A stretch of 64,000 bases of DNA from Actinobacillus lignieresii (GCF_900444945.1 NZ_UFRM01000001.1:1188501-1252500), one strand, 5' to 3'. Numbered from the stretch's first letter, positions 19,688 to 29,829 are shown. A program made the numbers and translations. The notes: generated by a model not told the origin, from the letters alone.

Positions 19688-22261
19688 ATGAATTTCGAAA
19701 AATTTACTACCAAATTGCAAGAAGCCCTTGCAGAAGCACAATCGTTAGCTATCGGAAAAGATAATAACTATATTGAACCGGCACATTTACTTTATGCGTT
19801 AGTCAAACAACCGGACGGCTCTATCGCCCCTCTATTTACTGCACTCAATGTACAACCGCAACGCATTTTGAGTGAATTAGAAGCGATTTTAAACCGCTTA
19901 CCGACCGTATCCGGCGGTACGACTCAACCGTCACAGCAACTGATTCGCCTGTTAAATCAATGCGATAAACTGGCGCAGCAATTCGGTGACAGCTTTATTT
20001 CATCGGAATTATTCGTACTTGCCGCACTGGACGATAACGGCGATTTAGGTAAATTATTAAAACAATTTGGCTTAACCAAAGAAAAAGTAAACGCAGCAAT
20101 TAACCAAATTCGAGGAGGAGAAAACGTGAATAATCAAAACGCAGAAGAAACTAGACAAGCCCTTCAAAAATATACTATCGATCTTACCGAAAGAGCCAAA
20201 GCCGGTAAATTAGATCCGGTTATCGGACGTGATGAAGAAATCCGCCGTGCGGTACAAGTTTTACAACGTCGTACTAAAAACAATCCGGTCTTAATCGGTG
20301 AACCGGGCGTTGGTAAAACGGCAATTGTAGAAGGCTTGGCACAGCGTATTGTAAACGGCGAAGTACCGGAAGGCTTAAAAAATAAACGAGTGCTTTCTCT
20401 TGATATGGGCGCATTAATTGCCGGTGCAAAATATCGTGGCGAATTTGAAGAACGTTTAAAAGCGGTACTTAATGAGTTAGCCAAAGAAGAAGGTCAGGTT
20501 ATCTTATTTATTGATGAAATTCACACCATGGTCGGTGCGGGTAAAACAGACGGCGCAATGGATGCCGGTAACTTACTCAAGCCGTCACTTGCTCGCGGCG
20601 AATTACATTGCGTTGGCGCAACCACATTAGATGAATACCGCCAATATATCGAAAAAGATGCGGCACTTGAACGTCGTTTCCAAAAAGTATTAGTGGACGA
20701 ACCGACCGTTGAGGATACGATTGCGATTTTACGTGGCTTGAAAGAACGTTATGAAATCCACCACCACGTACAAATTACCGACCCGGCAATCGTAGCAGCG
20801 GCAACTCTCTCACATCGCTATATTTCCGACCGCCAATTACCGGATAAAGCGATCGATTTAATTGACGAAGCGGCATCCAGTTTACGTATGGAAATTGATT
20901 CTAAACCTGAGCCGTTGGATAAACTTGAACGCCGTATCATTCAGCTTAAATTGGAACGCCAAGCGTTACAAAAAGAGGAAGATGAAGCAAGTCGCCAACG
21001 TCTTGCAAAATTAGATGAAGAATTGACCGCTCGTGAGCGTGAATATTCCGAATTGGAAGAAGTGTGGAAAGCGGAAAAATCTGCGCTACTCGGTACGCAA
21101 CATATCAAAACCGAGTTAGAAAATGCCCGTATCGAAATGGATCAGGCTCGCCGTGAAAGTAATTTCGAGAAAATGTCCGAATTGCAATACGGCAAAATTC
21201 CGGCATTAGAAAAACAACTTGCGGAAGCGGTAAAACGTGAGGAAGAAGGCGGTGAAAATCAACTCCTTCGTACCAAAGTAACCGATGAAGAAATTGCAGA
21301 AGTGCTTTCAAAAGCGACCGGTATTCCGGTATCCAAAATGATGGAAGGCGAAAAAGAAAAACTGTTGCGTATGGAAGAAGTGTTGCACAGCCGTGTTATC
21401 GGGCAAAATGAAGCGGTAGAAGCGGTGGCAAATGCAATTCGCCGTAGCCGTGCCGGATTGTCGGATCCGAATCGTCCGATCGGTTCGTTCTTATTCCTTG
21501 GTCCGACTGGGGTCGGTAAAACCGAACTTTGCAAAACCTTGGCGAATTTCCTCTTCGATGATCCTGATGCGATGGTACGTATCGATATGTCGGAATTTAT
21601 GGAAAAACACAGCGTTTCTCGTTTAGTCGGCGCACCTCCGGGCTATGTCGGTTACGAAGAAGGCGGTTACTTAACCGAAGCGGTTCGCCGCCGTCCGTAT
21701 TCTGTAGTGTTACTCGATGAAGTGGAAAAAGCACACCCTGATGTGTTTAATATCTTGCTTCAAGTGTTGGATGACGGTCGCTTAACCGACGGACAAGGCA
21801 GAACGGTCGATTTCCGAAATACGGTAGTGATTATGACCTCAAACTTAGGTTCGCATTTAATCCAAGAAAATCCGGAATTGGATTATGCAGGCATGAAAGA
21901 AGTGGTAATGTCGGTGGTAGGACAACATTTCCGTCCTGAATTTATCAACCGTATTGACGAAACCGTAGTGTTCCATCCTCTCGGTCAGGAACATATCCGT
22001 GCGATTGCTCGTATTCAGTTACAACGTTTAATCGCTCGCCTTGCGGAACGCGGTTACGAAGTAACAGTTACCGATGCGGCATTAGACCATATCGGCAAAG
22101 CCGGCTTTGACCCGTTATTCGGTGCAAGACCGCTCAAACGTGCAATTCAGCAAGAGCTTGAAAATCCGCTTGCACAACAGATCTTAAGCGGCAAATTATT
22201 ACCGAATAGCCCTGTTGTGGTGGACTATCAAAATGACCAATTAAGCATTAGTAACAGCTAA
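19688..22261 (+). CDS. clpB: ClpB protein disaggregase
   Basis: An 857-aa Hsp100 AAA+ chaperone, the same length as E. coli ClpB. Order: Clp N-terminal repeat domain (1-145), first AAA+ module with Walker [10 protein letters not shown] near residue 206, a long coiled-coil middle domain (about 410-525), and a second AAA+ module with GPTGVGKTE near 605. With DnaK it pulls proteins out of aggregates. ATG 19688 is preferred to the in-frame upstream ATG at 19667 because TAGGAG lies 7 bases before it. The sigma-32-like promoter fits heat induction. Confidence 0.97.
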   Translation: MNFEKFTTKLQEALAEAQSLAIGKDNNYIEPAHLLYALVKQPDGSIAPLFTALNVQPQRILSELEAILNRLPTVSGGTTQPSQQLIRLLNQCDKLAQQFGDSFISSELFVLAALDDNGDLGKLLKQFGLTKEKVNAAINQIRGGENVNNQNAEETRQALQKYTIDLTERAKAGKLDPVIGRDEEIRRAVQVLQRRTKNNPVLIGEPGVGKTAIVEGLAQRIVNGEVPEGLKNKRVLSLDMGALIAGAKYRGEFEERLKAVLNELAKEEGQVILFIDEIHTMVGAGKTDGAMDAGNLLKPSLARGELHCVGATTLDEYRQYIEKDAALERRFQKVLVDEPTVEDTIAILRGLKERYEIHHHVQITDPAIVAAATLSHRYISDRQLPDKAIDLIDEAASSLRMEIDSKPEPLDKLERRIIQLKLERQALQKEEDEASRQRLAKLDEELTAREREYSELEEVWKAEKSALLGTQHIKTELENARIEMDQARRESNFEKMSELQYGKIPALEKQLAEAVKREEEGGENQLLRTKVTDEEIAEVLSKATGIPVSKMMEGEKEKLLRMEEVLHSRVIGQNEAVEAVANAIRRSRAGLSDPNRPIGSFLFLGPTGVGKTELCKTLANFLFDDPDAMVRIDMSEFMEKHSVSRLVGAPPGYVGYEEGGYLTEAVRRRPYSVVLLDEVEKAHPDVFNILLQVLDDGRLTDGQGRTVDFRNTVVIMTSNLGSHLIQENPELDYAGMKEVVMSVVGQHFRPEFINRIDETVVFHPLGQEHIRAIARIQLQRLIARLAERGYEVTVTDAALDHIGKAGFDPLFGARPLKRAIQQELENPLAQQILSGKLLPNSPVVVDYQNDQLSISNS

Positions 22262-22271
22262 TCGCCCATAA

Positions 22272-22320
22272 ACAAGCGGTCGAGTTTGCAGAAATTTTGC
22301 AAATTCGACCGCTTTTCTTT
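22272..22320. terminator. Terminator of clpB (inverted uptake signals)
   Basis: A 17-bp stem with one G-U pair (22274-22290 with 22298-22314), ending in TTTTCTTTT. It lies between convergent clpB and arsB. Confidence 0.75.
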
Positions 22321-23321
22321 TAGGCGTTATGGCGATTAATCCACCAAACTAACGACAACATAACTGGCACTTCAACCAACACACCAACGACTGTTGCTAA
22401 AGCGGCACCGGAATGTAAGCCAAACAATGAAATCGCAACAGCCACCGCTAATTCAAAGAAATTACTGGTACCGATTAAACAAGCTGGCGCAGAAATTTCT
22501 TTTGGTAAATTTAACCATTTCGAGAGTAAATGGCTAAGAAAGAAAATACCGTATGTCTGAACCAATAACGGAATTGCAATCATTACAATAATCAGCGGAT
22601 TGGCTAAGATTGTTTCCGCTTGGAATGCAAATAATAACACTACGGTTAAGATCAACCCCATCATTGAAAACGGCTTTAATTTGTTACCAAATTGGGAAAT
22701 AGAGCGGTTGGATTTCAGCAAAATTTTGCGAGTAACACTACCTGCTATTAACGGTAATACCACATAAAGTAATGTGCTATATAACAATGTTTCCCAAGGA
22801 ATCGTAATATCACTCACCCCTAACAGAAAACCTGCGATCGGCGCAAAGGCGAAAATCATAATAATGTCATTCACCGATACTTGCACCAACGTATAATTCG
22901 GGTCTCCTTTTACTAATTGAGACCAAACAAAAACCATTGCGGTACAAGGTGCAACGCCAAGTAAGATCATACCTGCGATATATTCCTGAGCCGTTTGCGG
23001 TTCAACCCATGCAGCAAACAAAAAGCGGAAAAATAGCCAACCGATTAATGTCATCGTAAACGGCTTAATTAACCAATTTACTACGATTGTCATTGCTAAA
23101 CCTTTCGGCTTTTTACCCACATCTTTGATTGCAGACCAGTCAATTTGAATCATCATCGGGTAAATCATCAACCAAATTAATATCGCTACCGGCAAATTGA
23201 TATGTGCGATTTCCAATAACGCTACTTTTTCGACCACTTGCGGAAATGCTATACCTAATGCAACTCCAGCCGTGATTGCCAAAGCAATCCAAATTGTTAA
23301 AAATCGTTCAAAAACGCCCAT
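22320..23321 (-). CDS. arsB: ACR3-type arsenite efflux permease
   Basis: A 333-aa inner-membrane arsenite exporter with about 10 spans. It is of the ACR3 rather than the ArsB (SwissProt P0AB93-like) family: the conserved [10 protein letters not shown] segment and the essential cysteine in [12 protein letters not shown] (Cys126) identify it. It pumps As(OH)3 made by ArsC out of the cell. Third gene of arsR-arsC-arsB on the minus strand, starting 9 bases after arsC. Confidence 0.93.
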   Translation of the reverse strand: MGVFERFLTIWIALAITAGVALGIAFPQVVEKVALLEIAHINLPVAILIWLMIYPMMIQIDWSAIKDVGKKPKGLAMTIVVNWLIKPFTMTLIGWLFFRFLFAAWVEPQTAQEYIAGMILLGVAPCTAMVFVWSQLVKGDPNYTLVQVSVNDIIMIFAFAPIAGFLLGVSDITIPWETLLYSTLLYVVLPLIAGSVTRKILLKSNRSISQFGNKLKPFSMMGLILTVVLLFAFQAETILANPLIIVMIAIPLLVQTYGIFFLSHLLSKWLNLPKEISAPACLIGTSNFFELAVAVAISLFGLHSGAALATVVGVLVEVPVMLSLVWWINRHNA

Positions 23322-23330
23322 ATATCTTCC

Positions 23331-23735
23331 TTATAACTCAATCACTCCACCATCTTCTTTAATAAAAGGTTTATCCAATGAAACCGGTGAGATTTCCAAA
23401 AATTTTTCAGACGGACGACAAAGTCGAACACCTTTGCTTGTGACAACAATAGGACGATTAATCAAAATCGGTTCGGCAAGCATTGCAGCAATCAACTCGT
23501 CATCACTCAATTCCATACGACCTAAATTTAATGTTTCATAGGGAGGAACATTCGTCCGAAGCAGATCCCGCACACAAATCCCCATTTCTGAAATTAAGTT
23601 TCGTAGTTTCATCTCATCGGGAGGCGTTTCGAGGTAGTGTATGATCGTTGGTTTAATCCCTAAGTGGCGAATAAGAGCTAGTGTATTACGTGAAGTTCCA
23701 CATTTTGGATTATGATAAATCGTAACTTTTTCCAT
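23331..23735 (-). CDS. arsC: Arsenate reductase, glutaredoxin-linked type
   Basis: A 134-aa Spx/ArsC-fold enzyme that reduces arsenate to arsenite with glutathione and glutaredoxin. It has Cys12 in NPKCGTSRN, the Arg-containing RPIVV region and a length close to that of plasmid R773 ArsC. GGAGAAAAT precedes the start. A palindromic site (23748-23767) lies immediately upstream, within the arsR-arsC gap. Confidence 0.94.
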   Translation of the reverse strand: MEKVTIYHNPKCGTSRNTLALIRHLGIKPTIIHYLETPPDEMKLRNLISEMGICVRDLLRTNVPPYETLNLGRMELSDDELIAAMLAEPILINRPIVVTSKGVRLCRPSEKFLEISPVSLDKPFIKEDGGVIEL

Positions 23736-23747
23736 ATTTTCTCCAAT

Positions 23748-23767
23748 ATTTCAATATTTATTGAAAT
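23748..23767. promoter_or_regulatory. Internal ArsR operator before arsC
   Basis: ATTTCAATA-TT-TATTGAAAT, a perfect 9-bp inverted repeat that is also contained in the main operator at 24128-24165. It is 13-32 bases before the arsC ATG, suggesting a second control point within the operon. Confidence 0.65.
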
Positions 23768-23794
23768 GTTAAGGTAAAAAATTTTGTGGGCATT

Positions 23795-24109
23795 TCACCC
23801 ACAAAATTTGCAATTCGGATCATCGCTTTCTTTACAACAATTCGTGGTTAAAAAAGCCACCAGTTCCACCATGAGTGCTAAATTTGCATAATAATGCACA
23901 AATCTACCCGCTTGTCGGCTATGAATTAGTCCGGCAAGCGTAAGTGTTTTTAAATGAAATGAAAGATTGTTCGGTGCAATATTAAGCTGTTTCGCTAAAT
24001 CGCCTGCAATCATTCCCTTGCTCCCTTGTGCCGAGAGAGCCTGAAAAATTTGCAATCGTACCGGAGAGCTAAGTGTGCCAAATAATTGGCTTACGTGTTC
24101 TGTTTTCAT
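23795..24109 (-). CDS. arsR: ArsR-family arsenic-responsive repressor
   Basis: A 104-aa winged-helix repressor of the SmtB/ArsR family, with a recognition helix around NLSFHLKTLTLAGLIHSRQAGR. The usual metalloid site in the DNA-binding helix (ELCVCDL) is absent; the equivalent stretch is MIAGDLAKQL. Instead there is a cysteine-rich tail: Cys91, Cys92, Cys100 and Cys103. This resembles the C-terminal cysteine triad of the Acidithiobacillus-type ArsR. It heads the arsRCB operon and likely binds the palindromes at 24128-24165 and 23748-23767. Confidence 0.9.
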   Translation of the reverse strand: MKTEHVSQLFGTLSSPVRLQIFQALSAQGSKGMIAGDLAKQLNIAPNNLSFHLKTLTLAGLIHSRQAGRFVHYYANLALMVELVAFLTTNCCKESDDPNCKFCG

Positions 24110-24127
24110 AACAATATTATAACAAGC

Positions 24128-24165
24128 TTATTGAATATTTCAATACCTATTGAAATATTCAATAA
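24128..24165. promoter_or_regulatory. Main ArsR operator
   Basis: A perfect inverted repeat of 18 bp per arm with a CC spacer, 19 bp upstream of arsR. It contains the same ATTTCAATA/TATTGAAAT core as the site before arsC. It overlaps the end of the aspA terminator, so the ars promoter begins directly behind aspA. Confidence 0.75.
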
Positions 24166-24210
24166 AAAAATAGCGGTCGTCTTTGCAAAAAATAACAAAA
24201 TACGACCGCT
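24164..24210 (-). terminator. Terminator of aspA
   Basis: AGCGGTCGT (24172-24180) pairs with ACGACCGCT (24202-24210). Seven T follow on the minus strand. The arms carry an uptake signal. Confidence 0.7.
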
Positions 24211-24236
24211 TGTCAGTTTATAAAACTAAGCTGAAA

Positions 24237-25664
24237 CTACTCTTCTTCAGTAAATTTCGCCGCTTTATAAGTCGGGTTCATTAAGTTTTCAACTGAAAGA
24301 ATATCGTCTAATTGCGCTTCTGTGAGTAAGCCGCGTTCTAATACCACTTCACGTACGCCTCTGCCGGTTGTTGCACAGATTTTACCAACAATATCACCGT
24401 TATGGTGACCGATAAACGGATTGAGGTAAGTGACGATACCGATTGAATTAAATACGAAGTTTTCACAGATTTCTTTATTGACCGTGATGCCATCGATACA
24501 TTTATCACGTAAATTCACACAAGCGTTGGCAAGAATGTCGATAGATTCGAACATTGCTTGACCGATTACCGGTTCCATTACGTTTAATTGTAACTGACCG
24601 GCTTCCGCTGCAAAGGTTACGGTCGTGTCATTACCAATCACTTTAAAACAAACTTGGTTCACGACTTCCGGCACAACCGGGTTTACTTTTGCCGGCATAA
24701 TGGAAGAACCTGCTTGTAATTCCGGTAAATTGATTTCATTTAAACCGGCACGTGGGCCTGATGAAAGTAAACGTAAGTCGTTACATACTTTTGAAAGTTT
24801 AACCGCCGTACGTTTTAACGCACCGTGTACCATTACATAGGCACCGCAGTCTGAAGTCGCTTCAATCAAGTTTTCTGATAAAACACAAGGTAAACCGGTT
24901 ACTTCCGATAAATGTTTAACCACTAATTCCGAATAACCTTCAGGTGTATTTAAACCGGTACCGATTGCGGTTGCGCCTAAATTCACTTCTAACAATAATT
25001 TAGCGGTACGTTTTAAATTACGTACTTCTTCTTCCAATAACACAGCGAAAGCTTTAAATTCTTGACCGACTGTCATTGGTACCGCATCTTGTAACTGAGT
25101 ACGACCCATTTTTAACACGTCTTTAAATTCTTCCGCTTTTGCTTCGAAGCTTTTTTGTAAATAACGGACTTTTTTAATTAAATGCAAGATACTGTTATAG
25201 ACCGCAATACGGAAACCGGTCGGATAAGCATCATTGGTTGATTGGCTTGCATTCACATGATCCATCGGGTTAATCACGCTATATTCGCCTTTTTTATGAC
25301 CTAATAACTCTAAAGCTAAATTTGCTACTACTTCATTAGTATTCATATTAACCGATGTACCGGCACCACCTTGATATACATCTGATGGGAACTGATCCAT
25401 ACAGCGACCTTTCACTAAGATCTCATCGCAAGCCTCTATAATCGCTTTTGCGACTTTTTTCGGGATTGCGCCCAATTCACCGTTCGCTAATGCGGTCGCT
25501 TTTTTAACCATAACCATACCGCGTACAAATTCCGGCACATCCGAAATGGTATTTTTTGAAATATTAAAATTCTCAACCGCTCTTAATGTATGGATACCCC
25601 AATAAGCTTCTGCAGGTACTTCTCTTTCGCCTAATAAATCCACTTCAACACGTACATTACTCAT
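24237..25664 (-). CDS. aspA: Aspartate ammonia-lyase
   Basis: A 475-aa fumarase/aspartase-family enzyme that splits aspartate to fumarate and ammonia, feeding anaerobic fumarate respiration. The family signature [11 protein letters not shown] is present, as are the TxxxQ and substrate-binding TSxxxP-like blocks. Length matches E. coli AspA. Control by CRP is suggested by a perfect box upstream at 25739-25754. It is monocistronic, with its own terminator before the ars operon. Confidence 0.97.
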   Translation of the reverse strand: MSNVRVEVDLLGEREVPAEAYWGIHTLRAVENFNISKNTISDVPEFVRGMVMVKKATALANGELGAIPKKVAKAIIEACDEILVKGRCMDQFPSDVYQGGAGTSVNMNTNEVVANLALELLGHKKGEYSVINPMDHVNASQSTNDAYPTGFRIAVYNSILHLIKKVRYLQKSFEAKAEEFKDVLKMGRTQLQDAVPMTVGQEFKAFAVLLEEEVRNLKRTAKLLLEVNLGATAIGTGLNTPEGYSELVVKHLSEVTGLPCVLSENLIEATSDCGAYVMVHGALKRTAVKLSKVCNDLRLLSSGPRAGLNEINLPELQAGSSIMPAKVNPVVPEVVNQVCFKVIGNDTTVTFAAEAGQLQLNVMEPVIGQAMFESIDILANACVNLRDKCIDGITVNKEICENFVFNSIGIVTYLNPFIGHHNGDIVGKICATTGRGVREVVLERGLLTEAQLDDILSVENLMNPTYKAAKFTEEE

Positions 25665-25738
25665 AAATTCACCTCAATAAATTGAAATAACAGGTACTAA
25701 ATTCGGTGGAGATCATAATGATTTTGCATAAAAAGAAA

Positions 25739-25754
25739 TGTGATTTAGATCACA
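25739..25754 (-). promoter_or_regulatory. CRP box in the aspA promoter
   Basis: TGTGATTTAGATCACA matches TGTGA-N6-TCACA, and the outer bases extend it to AAATGTGA/TCACATTT. A TATGAT -10 element on the minus strand would put the box near -41.5, the class II activator position. The distance is my count; no start site has been mapped. Confidence 0.75.
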
Positions 25755-25804
25755 TTTTATAGACTGCGATATAGGATATAAATTGGGGTTTCAGATTAGA
25801 AATT

Positions 25805-26086
25805 CTAATGATTAAAAATGAAGAAATAGTAAATCAACGGCAGTCCGATCAACCAGAATAAACAGGAAATTATCACTGCCGCATGAAATTGCCAGTGCTT
25901 AGTTTTATGACGAATATATTTCATCGCCAAGAAAGTCCCGATAAACCCGCCGGCAAAACATAGGAAAAATAAATTGGATTCCGGAACCCGCCATGTTTTA
26001 TTGACCGATTTTTGCTTATCGATATACATCAGATAGAAGCTGATGAGATTGATCATAAGAAAGTAAATTGAAAGAAAAATCGCCAT
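25805..26086 (-). CDS. DUF1294 small membrane protein
   Basis: A 93-aa protein with three to four hydrophobic stretches. The sequence YLMYIDKQKSVNKTWRVPE followed by GGFIGTFLAMKYIRHKTKH is the DUF1294 pattern. The function of the family is unknown; some members are fused to cold-shock domains, which this one lacks. It stands alone between aspA and purM, with the purM terminator just upstream of it. Confidence 0.85.
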   Translation of the reverse strand: MAIFLSIYFLMINLISFYLMYIDKQKSVNKTWRVPESNLFFLCFAGGFIGTFLAMKYIRHKTKHWQFHAAVIISCLFWLIGLPLIYYFFIFNH

Positions 26087-26108
26087 TACAAAAAACTCCT
26101 AGAAAAAA

Positions 26109-26133
26109 CCGCTTGTAGTATAGCTACAAGCGG
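26109..26133 (-). terminator. Terminator of purM
   Basis: Perfect 10-bp stem CCGCTTGTAG/CTACAAGCGG with a TATAG loop. On the minus strand it is followed by TTTTTT. The arms carry an uptake-signal core. Confidence 0.8.
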
Positions 26134-26158
26134 CTCGATTTCTGAATGTTTTTACAAA

Positions 26159-27196
26159 CTAGATGATTTCAACTTGTTCCGAACCTTCACCTAAGTTTTC
26201 GATTTTACCGATTACCCAAGCGTTTTCGCCCGCTTGTTTTAATACGGCTAATGCGGTTTCAACGTCTTTTTCCGGTAATGCGATAACCATACCGACACCG
26301 CAGTTAAAGGTACGATACATTTCATAACGGCTGATGTTACCTTTTTCTTGTAACCATTTGAATGCCGCCGGCCATTCCCATGATTTTTCATCGATGACCG
26401 CTTTTGCCGTCGCCGGAAGTACGCGCGGAATATTTTCCCAGAAACCGCCGCCGGTTAAGTGAGCGATAGCGTGCACATCCGCTTGTTTAATCAGTTGAAG
26501 TACCGATTTTACATAGATTTTGGTCGGTGCGAGTAAATGCTCGCTTAACGCTTTACCTTCTAATGTATCGGTTGCCGGATTCGCACCGCTTACTTCAATT
26601 ACTTTACGAATTAATGAGTAACCGTTTGAGTGAGGGCCGCTTGAAGCCAATGCAAGTAATACGTCCCCCGCTTTTACTGCGGAACCGTCGATAATTTCGG
26701 ATTTTTCTACTACGCCTACGCAGAAGCCGGCTAAGTCGTAGTCACCTTCGTGATACATACCCGGCATTTCCGCCGTTTCTCCGCCGACTAACGCACAGCC
26801 TGAAATTTCGCAACCGTCCGCAATACCTTTGATTACATCCGCCGCAACGTCCACTTCTAATTTACCGGTCGCATAGTAATCTAAGAAGAATAGCGGCTCC
26901 GCACCTTGAACCACTAGATCGTTTACGCACATCGCCACTAAATCTTGACCGATAGTGTCATGTTTGTTGAGGTCAATCGCTAAACGTAATTTCGTACCGA
27001 CACCGTCAGTACCCGATACTAAAATAGGTTCTTTATATTTAGTCGGTAGTGCGCATAACGCTCCGAAACCGCCTAAACCGCCCATAACTTCCGGACGGCG
27101 AGTACGTTTCACATCGCCTTTAATACGTTCTACTAATTCGTTACCGGCATGAATATCTACGCCGGCGTCTTTATAACTAAGTTGTGTATTGCTCAC
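26159..27196 (-). CDS. purM: Phosphoribosylformylglycinamidine cyclo-ligase
   Basis: A 345-aa AIR synthetase: FGAM plus ATP gives aminoimidazole ribonucleotide in purine synthesis. Motifs include DGVGTKL and [11 protein letters not shown]. The start is GTG at 27196, with GAGG at good spacing before it; this gives [14 protein letters not shown] and exactly the E. coli length. Longer in-frame upstream starts would add a hydrophobic extension not found in the family. The usual partner purN is not next to it; purT (40709-41890) supplies the alternative formyltransferase. A PurR box lies about 45 bp upstream. Confidence 0.95.
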   Translation of the reverse strand: MSNTQLSYKDAGVDIHAGNELVERIKGDVKRTRRPEVMGGLGGFGALCALPTKYKEPILVSGTDGVGTKLRLAIDLNKHDTIGQDLVAMCVNDLVVQGAEPLFFLDYYATGKLEVDVAADVIKGIADGCEISGCALVGGETAEMPGMYHEGDYDLAGFCVGVVEKSEIIDGSAVKAGDVLLALASSGPHSNGYSLIRKVIEVSGANPATDTLEGKALSEHLLAPTKIYVKSVLQLIKQADVHAIAHLTGGGFWENIPRVLPATAKAVIDEKSWEWPAAFKWLQEKGNISRYEMYRTFNCGVGMVIALPEKDVETALAVLKQAGENAWVIGKIENLGEGSEQVEII

Positions 27197-27241
27197 AGAT
27201 AACCTCAACAAAAATAAGAAAATGCAACTTATTATAACACA

Positions 27242-27257
27242 ATGCAATCGTTTGCGT
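27242..27257 (-). promoter_or_regulatory. PurR operator before purM
   Basis: ATGCAATCGTTTGCGT matches the 16-base PurR consensus at 14 positions. It is the least symmetrical of the five boxes in this window. Confidence 0.75.
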
Positions 27258-27410
27258 GAATAAGGTAACATAAAATTATACGGATAAAAAATTCATTCCG
27301 CCTACTTCAGCGAATTCGCAGCGCTTCGGCTCATTAGACAAGTAAAAAAATTGAGAATTATTTTCCGCAAAACGAGTCTATACTCTACCTCTAAATTTTT
27401 AAACCTCATT

Positions 27411-28544
27411 ATGAAAAAAGCAATTACCTTATTTACATTATTATGCACGGTACTTCTCTCATTCGGTACCGCAACTTATGCAAACGCTATGGACTTACCT
27501 AAAAAAGAAAGCGGTCTGACGTTAGATATCGCACGTCGTTTCTATACCGTTGATACGATAAAACAATTTATCGACACCATTCATCAGGCAGGCGGAACTT
27601 TCCTGCATTTACATTTTTCCGATCACGAGAATTATGCATTGGAAAGTTCTTATTTGGAACAACGAGAAGAAAATGCCGTTGAGAAAAACGGAACCTATTT
27701 CAATCCGAAAACAAATAAGCCGTTTCTCACTTATAAACAGCTCAATGAAATTATCTATTATGCCAAAGAACGAAATATTGAAATTGTGCCTGAAGTCGAT
27801 AGCCCGAATCATATGACGGCGATTTTTGATCTTTTAACCCTTAAGCACGGTAAGGAGTATGTGAAAGGGCTGAAATCGCCTTATCTTGCCGAGGAAATCG
27901 ATATTAATAACCCTGAAGCGGTTGAAATTATCAAAACCTTAATCGGTGAAGTGATTTATATTTTTGGGCATTCCAGCCGACACTTTCATATCGGCGGAGA
28001 CGAATTTAGTTATGCGGTCGAAAACAATCACGAATTTATTCGTTATGTAAATACGCTAAATGACTTTATTAATAACAAAGGACTAATTACCCGTATTTGG
28101 AACGACGGTTTGATTAAAAACAATTTAAATGAGCTTAATCGGAATATCGAAATTACTTATTGGAGCTATGACGGCGATGCTCAAGCCAAAGAGGATATTA
28201 AATATCGACGCGAAATAAGAGCCGACTTGCCCGAATTGCTGGCAAACGGTTTTAAGGTTTTAAACTATAATTCTTATTATTTATACTTTGTGCCTAAATC
28301 CGCTTCTAATATTCACAATGACGGTAAATATGCGGCTGAAGACGTATTAAATAACTGGACATTAGGTAAATGGGACGGCAAAAACACTTCGAATCACGTA
28401 CAAAATACGCAGAATATTATCGGTGCTTCTTTGTCGATTTGGGGGGAGTGTTCCGGCGCATTAAACGAACAAACCATTCAGCAAGCCTCTAAAAATTTAT
28501 TAAAAGCGGTGATCCAAAAAACTAATGATCCGAAATCGCATTAG
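27411..28544 (+). CDS. dspB: Dispersin B-like secreted beta-N-acetylhexosaminidase
   Basis: A 377-aa GH20 enzyme closely resembling dispersin B, which cleaves poly-beta-1,6-N-acetylglucosamine and releases cells from biofilm. A signal peptide (1-26, ending ATYANA) precedes the TIM-barrel domain, with the usual GH20 N-terminal domain absent, as in dispersin B. The catalytic pair is Asp197-Glu198 in HIGGDEF. The substrate-pocket Trp230, Trp251, Tyr292 and Trp344 line up with Trp216, Trp237, Tyr278 and Trp330 of dispersin B. ATG 27411 is chosen because it opens the signal peptide; an in-frame start at 27351 adds a charged stretch. The polymer-making pga genes are not in the window. Confidence 0.93.
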   Translation: MKKAITLFTLLCTVLLSFGTATYANAMDLPKKESGLTLDIARRFYTVDTIKQFIDTIHQAGGTFLHLHFSDHENYALESSYLEQREENAVEKNGTYFNPKTNKPFLTYKQLNEIIYYAKERNIEIVPEVDSPNHMTAIFDLLTLKHGKEYVKGLKSPYLAEEIDINNPEAVEIIKTLIGEVIYIFGHSSRHFHIGGDEFSYAVENNHEFIRYVNTLNDFINNKGLITRIWNDGLIKNNLNELNRNIEITYWSYDGDAQAKEDIKYRREIRADLPELLANGFKVLNYNSYYLYFVPKSASNIHNDGKYAAEDVLNNWTLGKWDGKNTSNHVQNTQNIIGASLSIWGECSGALNEQTIQQASKNLLKAVIQKTNDPKSH

Positions 28545-28578
28545 AAAATCATTGGAAATTCTGCTACTATAGCCTCTC

Positions 28579-28628
28579 GACAAGCGGTCTCTTTTTGCAA
28601 AAAAATTGCAAATTCAGACCGCTTATTT
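28579..28628 (+). terminator. Uptake-signal hairpin after dspB
   Basis: AAGCGGTCT (28582-28590) pairs with AGACCGCTT (28616-28624), with inner TGCAA/TTGCA pairing. It separates dspB from the que operon leader. Confidence 0.65.
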
Positions 28629-28634
28629 ATTCAC

Positions 28635-28690
28635 TAGTGGTTCGAAAACCTCCCACGCCAAAGATTCTTCTTTGAAATCAAAACTAAGGA
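28635..28690 (+). promoter_or_regulatory. preQ1-I riboswitch before queC
   Basis: GTGG (28637-28640) pairs with CCAC (28653-28656) around the loop TTCGAAAACCTC, followed by an A-rich tail ending AAAACTAAGGA. In the pseudoknot, loop CCT (28649-28651) would pair with AGG (28687-28689), which is also the queC Shine-Dalgarno sequence. Bound preQ1 should therefore block translation. A small extra hairpin (CAAAGA/TCTTTG, about 28659-28673) interrupts the tail. The assignment rests on the motif plus the downstream queuosine genes. Confidence 0.8.
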
Positions 28691-28696
28691 TACAAA

Positions 28697-29365
28697 ATGA
28701 ACTCAACCCCAAAAGCCGTCGTGATCTTTTCCGGCGGACAAGACTCCACGACTTGTCTTTTTCAAGCTATTCAAGAATTCGGTGTGGAAAATGTCGAAGT
28801 GGTAACCTTTCAATATGGTCAGCGTCATGCGATTGAGCTGGAAAAAGCGGCATGGATAGCGAAAGATCTCGGTGTGAAACAAACGCTGATTGATACTTCC
28901 GTGATCAAAGCCATCACATCTAATGCGATGATGGAAGAACGCGAAATTAAACAAGAAGGCAATACGCCGAATACCTTTGTTGATGGTCGTAATGCACTGT
29001 TTTTACTTTACACCGCTATTTACGCCAAAGGACAAGGCATCCGAACCATTTTTACCGGTGTATGCGAAACCGACTTTAGCGGTTATCCGGACTGCCGAGA
29101 TGTGTTTGTGAAGTCGATGAATGTAACCCTCAATCTTGCGATGGACTATAATTTCAATATTCGCACACCGCTGATGTACCTGACTAAAAAACAAACTTGG
29201 GCATTAGCCGATAAGCTTGGTGCGTTCGATTATATCAGACAACACACCCACACCTGCTATTTAGGCGTAGAAGGCGGTTGTCACACTTGCCCGAGTTGCG
29301 TGTTACGTGAAAAAGGGCTTAACGAATATCTATCAGAAAAAACAAGCGGTCAAAAAAATGTTTAA
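28697..29365 (+). CDS. queC: 7-cyano-7-deazaguanine (preQ0) synthase
   Basis: A 222-aa PP-loop ATPase that converts 7-carboxy-7-deazaguanine to preQ0 with ATP and ammonia. The ATP motif SGGQDST lies at 12-18 and the zinc site near the C-terminus has Cys187, Cys195, Cys198 and Cys201. First gene of queC-queD-queE. The last codons contain an uptake signal and overlap the queD start by 8 bases. Confidence 0.97.
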   Translation: MNSTPKAVVIFSGGQDSTTCLFQAIQEFGVENVEVVTFQYGQRHAIELEKAAWIAKDLGVKQTLIDTSVIKAITSNAMMEEREIKQEGNTPNTFVDGRNALFLLYTAIYAKGQGIRTIFTGVCETDFSGYPDCRDVFVKSMNVTLNLAMDYNFNIRTPLMYLTKKQTWALADKLGAFDYIRQHTHTCYLGVEGGCHTCPSCVLREKGLNEYLSEKTSGQKNV

Positions 29366-29780
29366 AATTGCAAAAGAATTTAGTTTCGATATGGCACATA
29401 TGCTCGACGGGCACGACGGCAAATGCCAAAACTTACACGGACACACTTATAAACTTCAGGTGGAAGTTAGCGGCGACTTAGTTGCCGAGGGCGCAAAACG
29501 AAGCATGGTAATGGATTATGCCGATTTAAAATCGGTGGTAAAACGTGAAATCTTAGACCCGATGGATCACGCCTATATCTACGATTTAAACAGCGAGAGA
29601 GAAAGCCAAGTCGCTAAACTGTTAGTCGATTTAAACTCTAAAGTTTACGGTATTCCAAGTCGCACGACGGCAGAAGAAATGGCAAAATATATGTTTGAAA
29701 AACTGGAAAAAGCCGGTTTACCGGTCAGTTTAATTCGCCTTTGGGAAACGCCGACTTCATATTGCGAATATTCTCGTTAA
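29358..29780 (+). CDS. queD: 6-carboxy-tetrahydropterin synthase
   Basis: A 140-aa tunnelling-fold enzyme making 6-carboxytetrahydropterin from dihydroneopterin triphosphate, an early step to queuosine. It has the conserved FDMAHML and CQNLHGHTY segments: the Cys nucleophile and zinc-binding histidines. ATG 29358 is selected because the protein then begins MFKIAKEF as in the family; it overlaps queC by 8 bases. A longer in-frame start at 29307 lies within queC coding sequence and is unlikely. Confidence 0.95.
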   Translation: MFKIAKEFSFDMAHMLDGHDGKCQNLHGHTYKLQVEVSGDLVAEGAKRSMVMDYADLKSVVKREILDPMDHAYIYDLNSERESQVAKLLVDLNSKVYGIPSRTTAEEMAKYMFEKLEKAGLPVSLIRLWETPTSYCEYSR

Positions 29781-29829
29781 GCATTCCCATCTCAATAAAT
29801 ATAGAGCATAAATCTTAGCCTAGATATTT

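Noticed and set aside
19688..22261. Internal in-frame start in clpB (a shorter ClpB form)
   Set aside because: Such a start is known in E. coli, but I found no clear ribosome site at the matching position; not listed as a separate feature.
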